Of a stretch of 45,960 nucleotides of DNA, positions 15,438-23,350 are shown piece after piece (within the stretch, counting starts at the first letter, position 1; each line of letters begins with the position of its first letter). The notes under the pieces are model-generated. The model searched no databases. It was not told the DNA's origin and saw nothing but the letters and a program-made list of their open reading frames with translations. A program made the position numbers and the translations under genes. The DNA comes from Micavibrio_B sp048498395 (lineage in GTDB: Bacteria > Pseudomonadota > Alphaproteobacteria > Micavibrionales > Micavibrionaceae): NCBI GenBank assembly GCA_048498395.1, contig JBEHYB010000004.1, forward strand, positions 1 through 45,960, written 5' to 3'.

Positions 15438-16646
15438 TCAATGATATTTAAATTCAGACATAGGCGTTTCCGCCGATTTTAGATTCAGTATACGATCACG
15501 TCTCTGTCCATATTCATTATATCTTGCATCTTCTCCATTTATAATCTTGCGCAAGAAACTTCTTAGGTCTTTATGATTTATCGATTCTTCTTTAAGAAGA
15601 TATAATTTGTCATGAAATAATTCAAATTCTTCTTCGTTTAATATTTCATTAAAAGTAGTGATCAGGTTTCGTAGGTGGCCCATAGGATCCGCAGGGTAAT
15701 TGGCGGCTATATATTTAATCATTCTTGGAGAATCGTGGAATATTTCAAATTCCTCTCCATGTGATATTTCATCAATAACACTTATCGCTTTTCGCAAAAA
15801 GCCTTTCGGGTTTTGCGAATAGCCCATAATGGCACGTCTAATTATTCTAGGTGAATCATGGAATATCTCAAATTCTTCTTCTGTAAGAATTTCGTCCATT
15901 TTTCTGATGGCATTACGAAGAAATACTCTTGGCTCTCGGTATTTTATTGCCGCATGTCTTATAACTCCCATGGTATCATGGAATATCTCGAATTCTTCTT
16001 CTTTAGAAATCTCGTCTATTGTATTGATAATTTTGCGAAGAAAATCCCTTGGATTTGTTGTGTGACCTGTAGCTGCACGTTGGATTACCGAGGGGGTATC
16101 ATGAAATATTTTAAATTCCTCTTCGGTGGATATTTCATCTATTGTTTTAAGTACACCAAGTAAGAAACTTCTTGGATTAGCGGAATAACTTGTAATAGCA
16201 CGTTTGATAATAGAAGGCGTGGCTTTAAAATCAGGAAATTCGTTTTGCCAATTTTGTATAAATTCTGTTCCGAAATGGTTTGTATGCTTAACAACATCTA
16301 TCAAATTATTAAATTTTAATGACTGAGCATTTTCAAGCATCTCTTGATGTAATATGTAAGCGATATAGGGGCGTAAATTATCGGATATAATAAATTTGTT
16401 TTGCCCCGCCAGTTTTTCAAATCGCGTAAGTAAATTTTCTAATGCATTAATGTTTGATGCGTCGTTAAATGATGTTGATAATGAAACTGTATGAATCGTT
16501 GCTGCCTGAATATTATTTGCTGCATTTGCTGAGATGGCAAATTTCCCAGTATAGCTTTTTTTGCTAGCACTATGGGTTTCGCGAACAGAATCTATAAATA
16601 TTTTTGCCTCAGTAAAGGGCGCTTGATCATCATTACGCATTGTCAT
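15438..16646 (-). CDS. AT-rich gene encoding a protein with six 40-41-residue repeats
   Basis: I do not recognise a family. The 402-residue protein has no signal peptide or membrane segment. Residues about 137-380 hold six tandem repeats beginning at roughly 137, 178, 219, 259, 300 and 341. A unit starts with F-E-I-F-H-D, then a predicted helix (PRIIRRAI), a turn with NP, a second helix FLRKAI, and an acidic DEIxxEEE end. The first and last units are the most divergent. Such helix-turn-helix units usually stack into a solenoid used for protein binding. Base composition is far more AT-rich than in neighbouring genes, which suggests acquisition by transfer. The N-terminal 136 residues are non-repetitive and unassigned. 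Confidence 0.7.
   Translation of the reverse strand: MTMRNDDQAPFTEAKIFIDSVRETHSASKKSYTGKFAISANAANNIQAATIHTVSLSTSFNDASNINALENLLTRFEKLAGQNKFIISDNLRPYIAYILHQEMLENAQSLKFNNLIDVVKHTNHFGTEFIQNWQNEFPDFKATPSIIKRAITSYSANPRSFLLGVLKTIDEISTEEEFKIFHDTPSVIQRAATGHTTNPRDFLRKIINTIDEISKEEEFEIFHDTMGVIRHAAIKYREPRVFLRNAIRKMDEILTEEEFEIFHDSPRIIRRAIMGYSQNPKGFLRKAISVIDEISHGEEFEIFHDSPRMIKYIAANYPADPMGHLRNLITTFNEILNEEEFELFHDKLYLLKEESINHKDLRSFLRKIINGEDARYNEYGQRRDRILNLKSAETPMSEFKYH
15507..16238 (-). repeat. Six tandem coding repeats of about 120-123 bases
   Basis: The region encodes six protein repeats with spacings of 41, 41, 40, 41 and 41 residues. The central FEIFHD and FLR motifs are conserved while the DNA between them has drifted, so the array is old rather than a recent slippage product. 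Confidence 0.75.
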
Positions 16647-16749
16647 TCAACCTAACCGTGTTGTTGGCGATGTGATATGACTAATAGAAGTTTAGTGTTA
16701 TGTCAATAAAAACTGAAATTTTTACCAAATGCAGGAAAAATAAGCGCTT

Positions 16750-17655
16750 TTACGCGCTCATTCTTTTCGCGTGATTTAATTTATGCTGGTGACGCATGCG
16801 TTTCGAGGCGATCTGTTTTTCGGTCATCGTGCCGTGGCAGTGATGGCACGAAACGCCTTCTTCGAATTCCGCACGATTGCGGTCTTCCGGATAGATAGAG
16901 GCGCGGCAGCCGAAGCAGGTGTCGAGAATGCCCTGTTCGAGTCCATGCTTCACGCCGACGCGGCGATCGAAGACGAAACATTCGCCTTCCCACATGGATT
17001 CTTCAACAGGAACTTCTTCGAGATATTTCAGGATGCCGCCTTTAAGGTGGTAAACCTCTGGAAAGCCTTCGCCGAGCATATAGCTTGACGCTTTTTCGCA
17101 GCGAATGCCGCCGGTGCAGAACATCGCGACTTTCTGGTGTTTTTTTGGATCGAGTTTTGTTTTCACGAACTCGGTGAATTCGGTAAAGATCTTGATATCC
17201 GGATCGACGGCGTTTTTGAAGATGCCAAGCTGGGTTTCGTAATCATTACGCGTGTCGAGAACCAGAACGTCAGGATCTGAGATCAGCGCGTTCCAGTCTT
17301 TCGGTTCGACATAAGTTCCAACGACTTTTGTCGGATTGGCCTGTGGCTGGCGCATCGTAATGATTTCTTTTTTCAGCTTGATCTTTGCGCGCAGAAAGGG
17401 ACGTTTGTTGGCGGTTGAGTATTTCACCTGACCCTGGCGGATTGCAAGATGTTCATCAAGGAAGCTGATCAGCACTTCCATGTCTTCAGGCGTGGGGGCA
17501 CCGACAGTGCCATTGATACCTTCAGGCGCGAGCAGGATCGTGCCGCAGATCGAATGTTTCGAGCAGATTTCCTTGACGGCTTCCTGCATGGCGGGAAGGT
17601 CATTGATTTCAACGAAGCGGTAAAGGGCGCAGACTGTCCAGATGCTGTTATTCAT
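16750..17655 (-). CDS. trhO: tRNA uridine(34) hydroxylase TrhO (rhodanese-related)
   Basis: TrhO (YceA) uses oxygen to make 5-hydroxyuridine at tRNA position 34. The 301-residue protein has the N-terminal acylphosphatase-like domain (APEGINGTVG at about 43-52) and a rhodanese domain whose active cysteine is C180 in CTGGIRCEKAS. A C-terminal CxxC...CHHC pair (CFGC, CHHC) probably forms a zinc site. The frame continues to a TTG at 17676, but I chose the ATG at 17655 because a GAGG ribosome site made by the oxyR stop region precedes it. It is directly downstream of oxyR on the same strand and is probably co-transcribed. Confidence 0.9.
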   Translation of the reverse strand: MNNSIWTVCALYRFVEINDLPAMQEAVKEICSKHSICGTILLAPEGINGTVGAPTPEDMEVLISFLDEHLAIRQGQVKYSTANKRPFLRAKIKLKKEIITMRQPQANPTKVVGTYVEPKDWNALISDPDVLVLDTRNDYETQLGIFKNAVDPDIKIFTEFTEFVKTKLDPKKHQKVAMFCTGGIRCEKASSYMLGEGFPEVYHLKGGILKYLEEVPVEESMWEGECFVFDRRVGVKHGLEQGILDTCFGCRASIYPEDRNRAEFEEGVSCHHCHGTMTEKQIASKRMRHQHKLNHAKRMSA

Positions 17656-17672
17656 GGTGCTATTTACTAACC

Positions 17673-18590
17673 TCAAGCGGCTTTTCTGGCAAGAATTTCA
17701 TGAGGGAAGGCTTTTTTGACCGTTTCTGCGAGGTTTTTGAGGTCCTTGTCCTTTATGGCACCGGATCTCCAGACAAGGCCGATATCGCGTGTAGGGGCCG
17801 GATCTTTAAACCGGCTGATATGGATGCCTTTGGGTAAGGCACTCGCGCGTGCGGCCATTTCTGGCAAAAGCGTTACGCCATAGCCATGCTGGATCATCTG
17901 GATCAGCGTTGGCAGGCTCGTCGTCGAGAAAGTTTTTCTAATAACAGGTGTCTGTGTACGGCAGGCTGCAAGTGCGTGAGAACGCAAGCAATGCCCTTCC
18001 TCAAGCAGTAACAGGTTAAGATTTTCAAGATCGTCCAGATCCACCATATCTGTAGAGGGATTGTTGTCAGGTGAAGCAAGAACAAATTCTTCGCTGAAAA
18101 TCGTCATTTGTTTCAGGTTCGGCGTGGAGAATGGAAAAGCGAGGAGCAGCACGTCAAGCTTTCCTGCCTCCAGTGTTTGTACAAGGCGCGAACTTAAGTC
18201 TTCATGCAACTGCAGTTCAAGTTCCGGCCAGTCGCGCGACAATGCGGGCAGGAGTGTCGGCAATAAATAAGGCGCGATGGTTGGGATGATGCCAAGGCGC
18301 AAAGGTCCGGCGAGCCCTTCCGATGAGCGTTTGGCAAGTGTCATGATTTCATTTGCCTGCAGGATAAGCTCTTTCGATTTGCCGACGATGTCTTCACCGA
18401 GTGCAGTGAAAGATAAATGGCGTGTTGAGCGGTTGATCAATTGATGGCCGAGCAGGTTTTCAAGCGCGGCGATCCCGGCGCTGAAAGTGGACTGGGTCAC
18501 ATGACAGGCCTCTGCCGCCCGGCTGAACGAGCGGTGCTGGTGCAGGGCTTCCAGATACTGGAGCTGACGTAGGGGCGGTAATGACTGCAT
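17673..18590 (-). CDS. oxyR: LysR-type peroxide sensor OxyR
   Basis: OxyR activates antioxidant genes when peroxide forms a disulfide in its sensor domain. The N-terminal winged helix-turn-helix covers about residues 5-65 (SFSRAAEACHVTQSTFSAGIAALE is its core). The redox cysteines are C201 and C210 in the GHCLRSHALAAC segment, matching the spacing of C199 and C208 in E. coli OxyR. Length is 305. It is divergent from ahpC, its classic target, across a 141-base region with two TCG-N7-CGA boxes. One of these lies just ahead of the oxyR ATG, which suggests autoregulation. No good ribosome site is visible before the ATG. Confidence 0.92.
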   Translation of the reverse strand: MQSLPPLRQLQYLEALHQHRSFSRAAEACHVTQSTFSAGIAALENLLGHQLINRSTRHLSFTALGEDIVGKSKELILQANEIMTLAKRSSEGLAGPLRLGIIPTIAPYLLPTLLPALSRDWPELELQLHEDLSSRLVQTLEAGKLDVLLLAFPFSTPNLKQMTIFSEEFVLASPDNNPSTDMVDLDDLENLNLLLLEEGHCLRSHALAACRTQTPVIRKTFSTTSLPTLIQMIQHGYGVTLLPEMAARASALPKGIHISRFKDPAPTRDIGLVWRSGAIKDKDLKNLAETVKKAFPHEILARKAA

Positions 18591-18593
18591 TAT

Positions 18594-18639
18594 TCGTATA
18601 TAACGATTAAATTACAGAATATCCATCGAAAAAAACGAT
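18594..18639. promoter_or_regulatory. Two LysR-type boxes in the oxyR-ahpC intergenic region
   Basis: TCG-N7-CGA occurs at 18594-18606 and again as ATCG-N7-CGAT at 18625-18639. Both fit the T-N11-A rule of LysR-family sites, and they are 32 bases apart, about three helical turns. A 10-base palindrome TCCAATTGGA follows at 18656-18665. These are candidate OxyR tetramer contacts. Confidence 0.45.
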
Positions 18640-18685
18640 TGAAACTACAGTTATTTCCAATTGGATCAGTGAGGGGCGAATCTGG

Positions 18686-18693
18686 TCTATATA
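18686..18693 (+). promoter_or_regulatory. Candidate -10 element of ahpC
   Basis: TCTATATA lies about 40 bases before the ahpC ATG. No consensus -35 is present (TTGGAT at 18661 is 19 bases upstream), as expected for an activator-dependent promoter. An AAGGAG ribosome site follows at 18716-18721. Confidence 0.4.
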
Positions 18694-18731
18694 CCCGCAT
18701 CGCAACATAATCAGTAAGGAGCTACCCAAAA

Positions 18732-19295
18732 ATGCTAGGTATCGGCGAAACACTTCCGGAATTCGAAGTAACAGGCGTAAAGCCGGGCTTTAACGCCCAC
18801 GAAGAAAACGGCCAGTCCGCTTTCGAAACAATCACAGAAAAATCCTTCGAAGGTAAATGGAAAGTCATCTACTTCTATCCAAAAGATTTCACCTTCGTTT
18901 GCCCGACAGAAATCGTTGAATTCGCAAAACTGAACGAAGAATTCGCAGATCGTGACTGCGTCGTTCTCGGCGGTTCCACAGATAACGAACATTGCAAACT
19001 GGCCTGGCGCCGCGATCACAAGGACCTGAATAAACTGAACCAGTGGTCGTTTGCCGATACAAACGGTTCTTTGACAGACGGTCTTGGTATTCGTGAACCA
19101 TCCGGTGTTCCATACCGCGCGACTTTCATCGTCGATCCGCACAACGTTATCCAGCACGTATCGGTCAACAACCTGAACGTCGGCCGTAATCCTAAGGAAG
19201 TTCTCCGCGTTCTTGACGGTCTGCAGACAGACGATCTCTGCCCTTGCAACCGCCCAGTCGGCGGCGATGTTATCGACCTCAAGAAAGCGGCGTAA
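18732..19295 (+). CDS. ahpC: Alkyl hydroperoxide reductase peroxidase subunit AhpC
   Basis: This 2-Cys peroxiredoxin reduces hydrogen peroxide and organic hydroperoxides. The peroxidatic cysteine is C57 in DFTFVCPTE, and the C-terminal DLCPCNRP (C170, C172) supplies the resolving cysteine. The length of 187 residues and the CPC motif are closer to AhpC forms that are reduced by AhpD than to the AhpF-dependent E. coli type. That agrees with ahpD starting 3 bases after its stop. AAGGAG lies 10 bases before the ATG. The codon choice looks that of a highly expressed gene. Regulation by the divergent OxyR is expected. Confidence 0.95.
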   Translation: MLGIGETLPEFEVTGVKPGFNAHEENGQSAFETITEKSFEGKWKVIYFYPKDFTFVCPTEIVEFAKLNEEFADRDCVVLGGSTDNEHCKLAWRRDHKDLNKLNQWSFADTNGSLTDGLGIREPSGVPYRATFIVDPHNVIQHVSVNNLNVGRNPKEVLRVLDGLQTDDLCPCNRPVGGDVIDLKKAA

Positions 19296-19298
19296 TCG

Positions 19299-19850
19299 AT
19301 GACAATCGAAACCCTTAAAAACGCTCTGCCGGAGTTCGCAAAGGACATCAAGCTGAACCTGTCGACCTTATCGTCAGATGAAAGCCTGTCCGGCCAGCAA
19401 CTCTGGGGTTCTTTCCTCGCTTGCGCGATTGCAACGCGTCAGCCGCAGGTCATTGCTGCTGTTGAAGCGGAAGTCCAGGGCAAATTGTCGGCGGAAGCCG
19501 TCAATGCGGCCCGTGCCTCTGCGGTCATCATGGCGATGAACAACGTCTACTACCGCGCGGTTCATATCATGAGCAGCAAGGATTATCAGGCGATGTCTGC
19601 AAAGCTTCGCATGAACGTTCTTGCCAATCACGGCGTTGACAAGGTTGATTTTGAACTCTGGGCGCTGGCGGTATCTGCGGTCAATGGATGTGGTATGTGC
19701 CTTGATGCGCATGAAGCGCAACTGATCAAACACGATCTGACAAAAGAGCAAATCCAGACAGCCCTGCGTATCGCGGCGACAATCAATGCGGCGGCAACGG
19801 CGCTTGATGCTGTAAATTCAATCCCGGCTTCTGTCGCGCAAGCGGCCTAG
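19299..19850 (+). CDS. ahpD: Alkylhydroperoxidase AhpD
   Basis: AhpD passes electrons from lipoylated dihydrolipoamide acyltransferase proteins to AhpC. The 183-residue all-helical protein has the catalytic CxxC motif with its proton-relay histidine in CGMCLDAHE at about residues 130-138, and the family helix LTKEQIQTALRIAATINA after it. It follows ahpC after 3 bases and so forms an operon with it, and a strong terminator ends the unit. No ahpF gene is nearby, consistent with AhpD being the reductant. Confidence 0.93.
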   Translation: MTIETLKNALPEFAKDIKLNLSTLSSDESLSGQQLWGSFLACAIATRQPQVIAAVEAEVQGKLSAEAVNAARASAVIMAMNNVYYRAVHIMSSKDYQAMSAKLRMNVLANHGVDKVDFELWALAVSAVNGCGMCLDAHEAQLIKHDLTKEQIQTALRIAATINAAATALDAVNSIPASVAQAA

Positions 19851-19870
19851 TTAACAATAACGATAAAGAA

Positions 19871-19899
19871 AAATCCCCGCGAGAAGCGGGGATTTTTTT
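19871..19899 (+). terminator. Intrinsic terminator after ahpCD
   Basis: AAATCCCCGC (19871-19880) pairs with GCGGGGATTT (19886-19895) across a GAGAA loop, followed by T residues. The same stem with a GGAA loop occurs after the TadG-like gene at 41567. Confidence 0.92.
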
Positions 19900-19914
19900 G
19901 TTCCTAAGCCGGTA

Positions 19915-20637
19915 TTAAGCGGCGATTTGCGGTTGTGGATACACCGAGAGGATTTTGAGACCCAGTATGGCAAGGCTGTCAAAGAATTCAGGCTGGATGC
20001 TGTCCGGGTTGCTCATCAGACGGTAGAAGACCGAGCCGTACATCATGTCAACGATCAGCGCGGTATCAGCCGCGACGGCGAATTCACCGGATTCCTTACC
20101 TTGCTCGATGATATTGGCCATGATTTCTTCGTGCTGGAGCATGAAGTTCTTGTAATAGATTTCAAGTAGCTCCTGCGAGCCTTGTGATTCCGCGAAAACT
20201 TCGGCGATGATCTTGCCGGTGCGGCCTTTAAGCGTTTTGCCGAAGCGTTCCATCTGGCGCAGCAGAAGCTCCTTGGCTGAATTTCCGCTGACCATGGCAG
20301 GCGGGAACATCATCTGGCCGTTGACGGCATCGAGGATCACGGAAACCTTGTTCGGCCACCAGCGATAGATCGTGGTCTTGCCGACATTGGCTTTCTTGGC
20401 GATCGCTTCAATCGAAATTTCTTTGACCGATGTGTGAAGCAGGAGCTTCCATGTTGCATCGAGAATAGCCTGCTTGGAAACTTCGCTTCTCGGGCGGCCG
20501 GCAGCTTTGAAGGTTACTTCTGTGTCTTTTGCTTCAACTGGTGCAACCTTCTTTTCTTCGGCGGCGGTAAACAGGTCTTTGGATAATTCGTCATGCTGGG
20601 AAACGCCGGAATAGATAGCACGTTGGGCAACGGACAT
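19915..20637 (-). CDS. TetR/AcrR-family transcriptional regulator
   Basis: The 240-residue protein has a TetR helix-turn-helix at about residues 55-105 (ISIEAIAKKANVGKTTIYRWWPNK). A 45-residue polar extension precedes it, longer than usual, but the ATG has a good GAGGTG ribosome site so I keep this start. The C-terminal helical domain is of the TetR_C type common in such regulators and would bind an unknown ligand. No divergent target gene is adjacent: the upstream neighbour is a lipoprotein gene reading in the same direction. Its AT-rich 220-base upstream region probably holds its own promoter. Confidence 0.85.
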   Translation of the reverse strand: MSVAQRAIYSGVSQHDELSKDLFTAAEEKKVAPVEAKDTEVTFKAAGRPRSEVSKQAILDATWKLLLHTSVKEISIEAIAKKANVGKTTIYRWWPNKVSVILDAVNGQMMFPPAMVSGNSAKELLLRQMERFGKTLKGRTGKIIAEVFAESQGSQELLEIYYKNFMLQHEEIMANIIEQGKESGEFAVAADTALIVDMMYGSVFYRLMSNPDSIQPEFFDSLAILGLKILSVYPQPQIAA

Positions 20638-20859
20638 AGATACACACCTCGTGAGTTAGAAGATTTATTTTGATGTAATTTTCGGAGAACAAATACGTAG
20701 CGTTTCTAAAAATTTTATTCAAGACAAAGAGTCGAAATAATCCACTAATGTATGGCGCAAAAAAATATTTTATTTTTTATTTGCATGACGATTTTCTAAT
20801 GTGCCAAAGATTCACGACGATCTGTCGTCGCTAATTGAATTTTTGTTTCTCACATTATT
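20638..20859. other. AT-rich intergenic region upstream of the TetR gene
   Basis: These 222 bases hold the tetR promoter region and the 3' flank of the LppC-like gene. A short hairpin CGACGA-TCTG-TCGTCG lies at 20815-20830 without a T-tract on the minus strand. I see no gene and no clear consensus promoter. Confidence 0.5.
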
Positions 20860-22080
20860 TTAGTGAAAAGCTGTCGGCGCTTCTTCGATAATGCTTGCAG
20901 TGCCTGAGCCGACTTGCAGAACGGCGAGACCGCGCTCATTCAGCCCATCGTTCTGGAAACGGAAAATTCCGTCGATGCCAGCAAAACCGCTTTGATTGAG
21001 CAGTGCGTTTTTACCCAGACCGTTTCCCTGCTTGGACAGGACAACTGCGAGAGCGGCTGCGTCATACGCAAGCGACGCGAGGCGTGGCGGATTTTCGCCA
21101 TACGTATCGCGATATCTCTTTTCAAATTTCTGGCGCAGATGCGGCGAGGACGCAGCGTACCATGCGCCTTGCAGGCCGACGAGCTTGGTGGCATCTGCCT
21201 GATCCCACAACCCCGTGCCGAGACGCTGGATATTCGCAGGCAGCGATTGCGCGATTGTTGACGCTTGTGCGGCGTTCGCCGCGATCAGAACCGCATCGAT
21301 CGTTTTACCTGTGACGAATTGCTTGATTTCATCTGGCGAAGGTTGTGCGCCGTCGTAACGCAGGATGCCGGCGCTGGTCGCACCGCGCAGTCTTAAATTC
21401 GTGTCATAGGTTTCGGCGACAGTATTGCCGTATTGATCGCGTGGCGCGATCAGCGCGATATGCGTCAGGGCTTTGCCATTCGCATATTCAAGAATGCGTT
21501 TGACCTGTGATTGCGGCAGGAAGCCGAGGATAAAGACGTTGCCGCCGGCGGCGCTGGTATCCGTCGAGAAAGAGACGACGTTTATATTGGACTGCAATGC
21601 GATCGGTGCAATCGCCTTTGCGTCTGCCGCGAACAACGGGCCGAGGATCAGGCTCGCGCCGTCGCGAATTGAATCTGTCGCCACCTGACGCGCCGTGTCT
21701 TCGGACGCGCCGGTATCTTTCGGCATCAGCTCGAACGCATCCGCACCGAGATCAAACATCGCAAGTTGCGCAGCGTTCAGCATTGCCTGACCGGCATCGC
21801 TGCCGCGACCCGAGAGAGGAAGCAGGAGCGCTACTTTACTTTTTGTGCCCGGAGCCGGCATTGGTGTCAGTGGATTGACGGTCGAGGGGGCCGCAACGGA
21901 CGGTGGCAGCGCGGAGGACTGGTTCGGCAGGGTAGGCGCGGGCGGCGTGCGCGAATTCAGACTGGTTTCCCAAGGCGCGACCGATCCGTCACAGGCGCTT
22001 AAAAGAAACACCACGGCCATGGACAATGCAAATTTCAAGGTTCGGTTACCTATAAGTGTATAAAGGACATTGCGCTGCAT
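20860..22080 (-). CDS. LppC/LpoA-like lipoprotein with periplasmic-binding fold (penicillin-binding protein activator)
   Basis: The signal peptide ends in FLLSAC with the lipidated cysteine at C30. A Pro-rich linker (about 40-80) leads to a type 1 periplasmic-binding-protein domain that starts with VALLLPLSGRGSDAGQAMLNAAQLA, the pattern of the LppC/LpoA and leucine-binding family. Alphaproteobacterial members are annotated as penicillin-binding protein activators, and a role in peptidoglycan synthesis is inferred by that homology. I chose the ATG at 22080 (406 residues) because GAGGTC precedes it and the signal peptide begins there; the frame is open 74 codons further but that stretch lies over rsmI. 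It is divergent from rsmI, as is common in alphaproteobacteria. Confidence 0.82.
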   Translation of the reverse strand: MQRNVLYTLIGNRTLKFALSMAVVFLLSACDGSVAPWETSLNSRTPPAPTLPNQSSALPPSVAAPSTVNPLTPMPAPGTKSKVALLLPLSGRGSDAGQAMLNAAQLAMFDLGADAFELMPKDTGASEDTARQVATDSIRDGASLILGPLFAADAKAIAPIALQSNINVVSFSTDTSAAGGNVFILGFLPQSQVKRILEYANGKALTHIALIAPRDQYGNTVAETYDTNLRLRGATSAGILRYDGAQPSPDEIKQFVTGKTIDAVLIAANAAQASTIAQSLPANIQRLGTGLWDQADATKLVGLQGAWYAASSPHLRQKFEKRYRDTYGENPPRLASLAYDAAALAVVLSKQGNGLGKNALLNQSGFAGIDGIFRFQNDGLNERGLAVLQVGSGTASIIEEAPTAFH

Positions 22081-22082
22081 GC
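22077..22082. other. GCATGC holding two opposite start codons
   Basis: The palindrome contains ATG on the plus strand (22079-22081, rsmI) and ATG on the minus strand (22080-22078, LppC-like gene). The two proteins would therefore begin on the same CATG, with each promoter and ribosome site lying inside the other gene. Confidence 0.5.
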
Positions 22083-22966
22083 GGACCTCGCCTAAACCTG
22101 AAATGGATATGAAGAAGCCGGACCATAACGAAAAACTGAAACCAGGTCTATATCTGGTTGCGACTCCGATCGGGAATCTCGGGGATATAACTTTGCGGGC
22201 GATAGATGTCTTACGCGCCGTTGATGTTATCGCCTGTGAGGATACGCGGGTCAGCGGGTTCCTGCTCAAGACACACGAAATAAAGAAGCCCCTTATATCC
22301 ATCCATGATCATAATGAGCTTCAGGACTCTGGAAAAATAATTACCAGAATCGAGGAGGGGCAGGCGGTGGCGCTGATCTCCGATGCCGGGATGCCGCTGA
22401 TTTCAGACCCCGGCTATAAGCTGATCCAGGAAGTTCAGAAAAAAGGCCTATATATAACGAGCCTGCCGGGCGCGAATGCGCCGCTGATGGCCTTGCAACT
22501 CTCCGGCATCCCGAGCGACCAGTTTTCTTTCCTGGGATTTCTGCCCAGCAAGACAGGCGCGCGCAAGGACGAGCTGCTGCGCTGGAAGAATACGCCCTCC
22601 ACGCTGATCTTTTTCGAAAGCGCGAACCGCGTCGAGGATTCGCTCAATGATATTTTAGAAATTCTTGGCGACCGCAATATGGCGCTCGCGCGCGAGTTGA
22701 CCAAAATGTTCGAAGATGTCTGGCGCGGAAAAGTATCCGAGCTTTTGACGCGCCTGCAAAAAGACGGCCAGCCCAAGGGCGAGATCGTGCTTGTCATCGA
22801 AGGTGCGAGCGGTGACGGCGAAGAGCTTGATCTGGAAGCGATTTTGATGGATGCGCTCGGGCATAACTCGCTCAAGGACGCGGTTGCGCTGGTGATGGGG
22901 CGCACAGGCCTGCCGAAAAAACAGATTTATAATCTCGCGCTTGAGCTGAGCAAGAAAAACCCATGA
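22079..22966 (+). CDS. rsmI: 16S rRNA 2'-O-ribose C1402 methyltransferase RsmI
   Basis: RsmI methylates the ribose of C1402 in the ribosomal P site. The protein is a tetrapyrrole-methylase-fold SAM enzyme, with LYLVATPIGNLGDITLRA near the N-terminus, CEDTR, an SDAGMPLISDPG loop and the LPGANAPLMAL stretch, all diagnostic. The start is uncertain: I chose ATG at 22079, with AAGGA at 22063-22067, giving 295 residues; ATG at 22103 or 22109 would also fit, since the conserved part begins about 22 codons in. It overlaps yraN by 4 bases, a widely conserved gene pair. Confidence 0.92.
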   Translation: MRTSPKPEMDMKKPDHNEKLKPGLYLVATPIGNLGDITLRAIDVLRAVDVIACEDTRVSGFLLKTHEIKKPLISIHDHNELQDSGKIITRIEEGQAVALISDAGMPLISDPGYKLIQEVQKKGLYITSLPGANAPLMALQLSGIPSDQFSFLGFLPSKTGARKDELLRWKNTPSTLIFFESANRVEDSLNDILEILGDRNMALARELTKMFEDVWRGKVSELLTRLQKDGQPKGEIVLVIEGASGDGEELDLEAILMDALGHNSLKDAVALVMGRTGLPKKQIYNLALELSKKNP

Positions 22967-23316
22967 GCCTCAAATCCTACACGCAGGGGTTGAATGCCGA
23001 GATCCTTGCGATCCTCTATCTCTTTTTCAAAGGGTACAGGATTTTAAACTGGCGGTTTAAAACTTCCCTTGGCGAGATCGATATACTGGCCGAGAAGCGC
23101 GGTGCGCTGGTCTGTGTCGAAGTCAAGCAGCGCGCGGATATCGCGTCGGCCCTTGAAGCGGTGACACCCGCCATGCGGTCGCGGATCGCGCGCTGCGCGA
23201 AGGCTTACGTGTCCCAGAACCCGCATTATTTCAATAAATCTATACGGTTTGATTTGATCGCTATATCAGGATTGCGGATACGGCATCTGGACAATGCCTG
23301 GCCGGAACCCACATAA
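22963..23316 (+). CDS. yraN: YraN family protein (UPF0102)
   Basis: The 117-residue protein belongs to the YraN family, which has a restriction-endonuclease-like fold. The core reads LGEIDILAEKRGALVCVEVKQR, giving the E-x-D...E-x-K set typical of that fold. The cellular role is not settled. It starts in an ATGA overlap with rsmI, so the two are translationally coupled, as in many bacteria. Confidence 0.9.
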   Translation: MSLKSYTQGLNAEILAILYLFFKGYRILNWRFKTSLGEIDILAEKRGALVCVEVKQRADIASALEAVTPAMRSRIARCAKAYVSQNPHYFNKSIRFDLIAISGLRIRHLDNAWPEPT

Positions 23317-23350
23317 TAGGGGACCGATTCGTATTTCCCAGGAATATTCC

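Noticed and set aside
15507..16238. Tandem repeats considered as a CRISPR or satellite array
   Set aside because: The period is about 120 bases, the repeats are diverged and all units keep one reading frame, so they are coding protein repeats.
20815..20830. Hairpin considered as a terminator for the LppC-like gene
   Set aside because: The stem is short and no T-tract follows on the minus strand.
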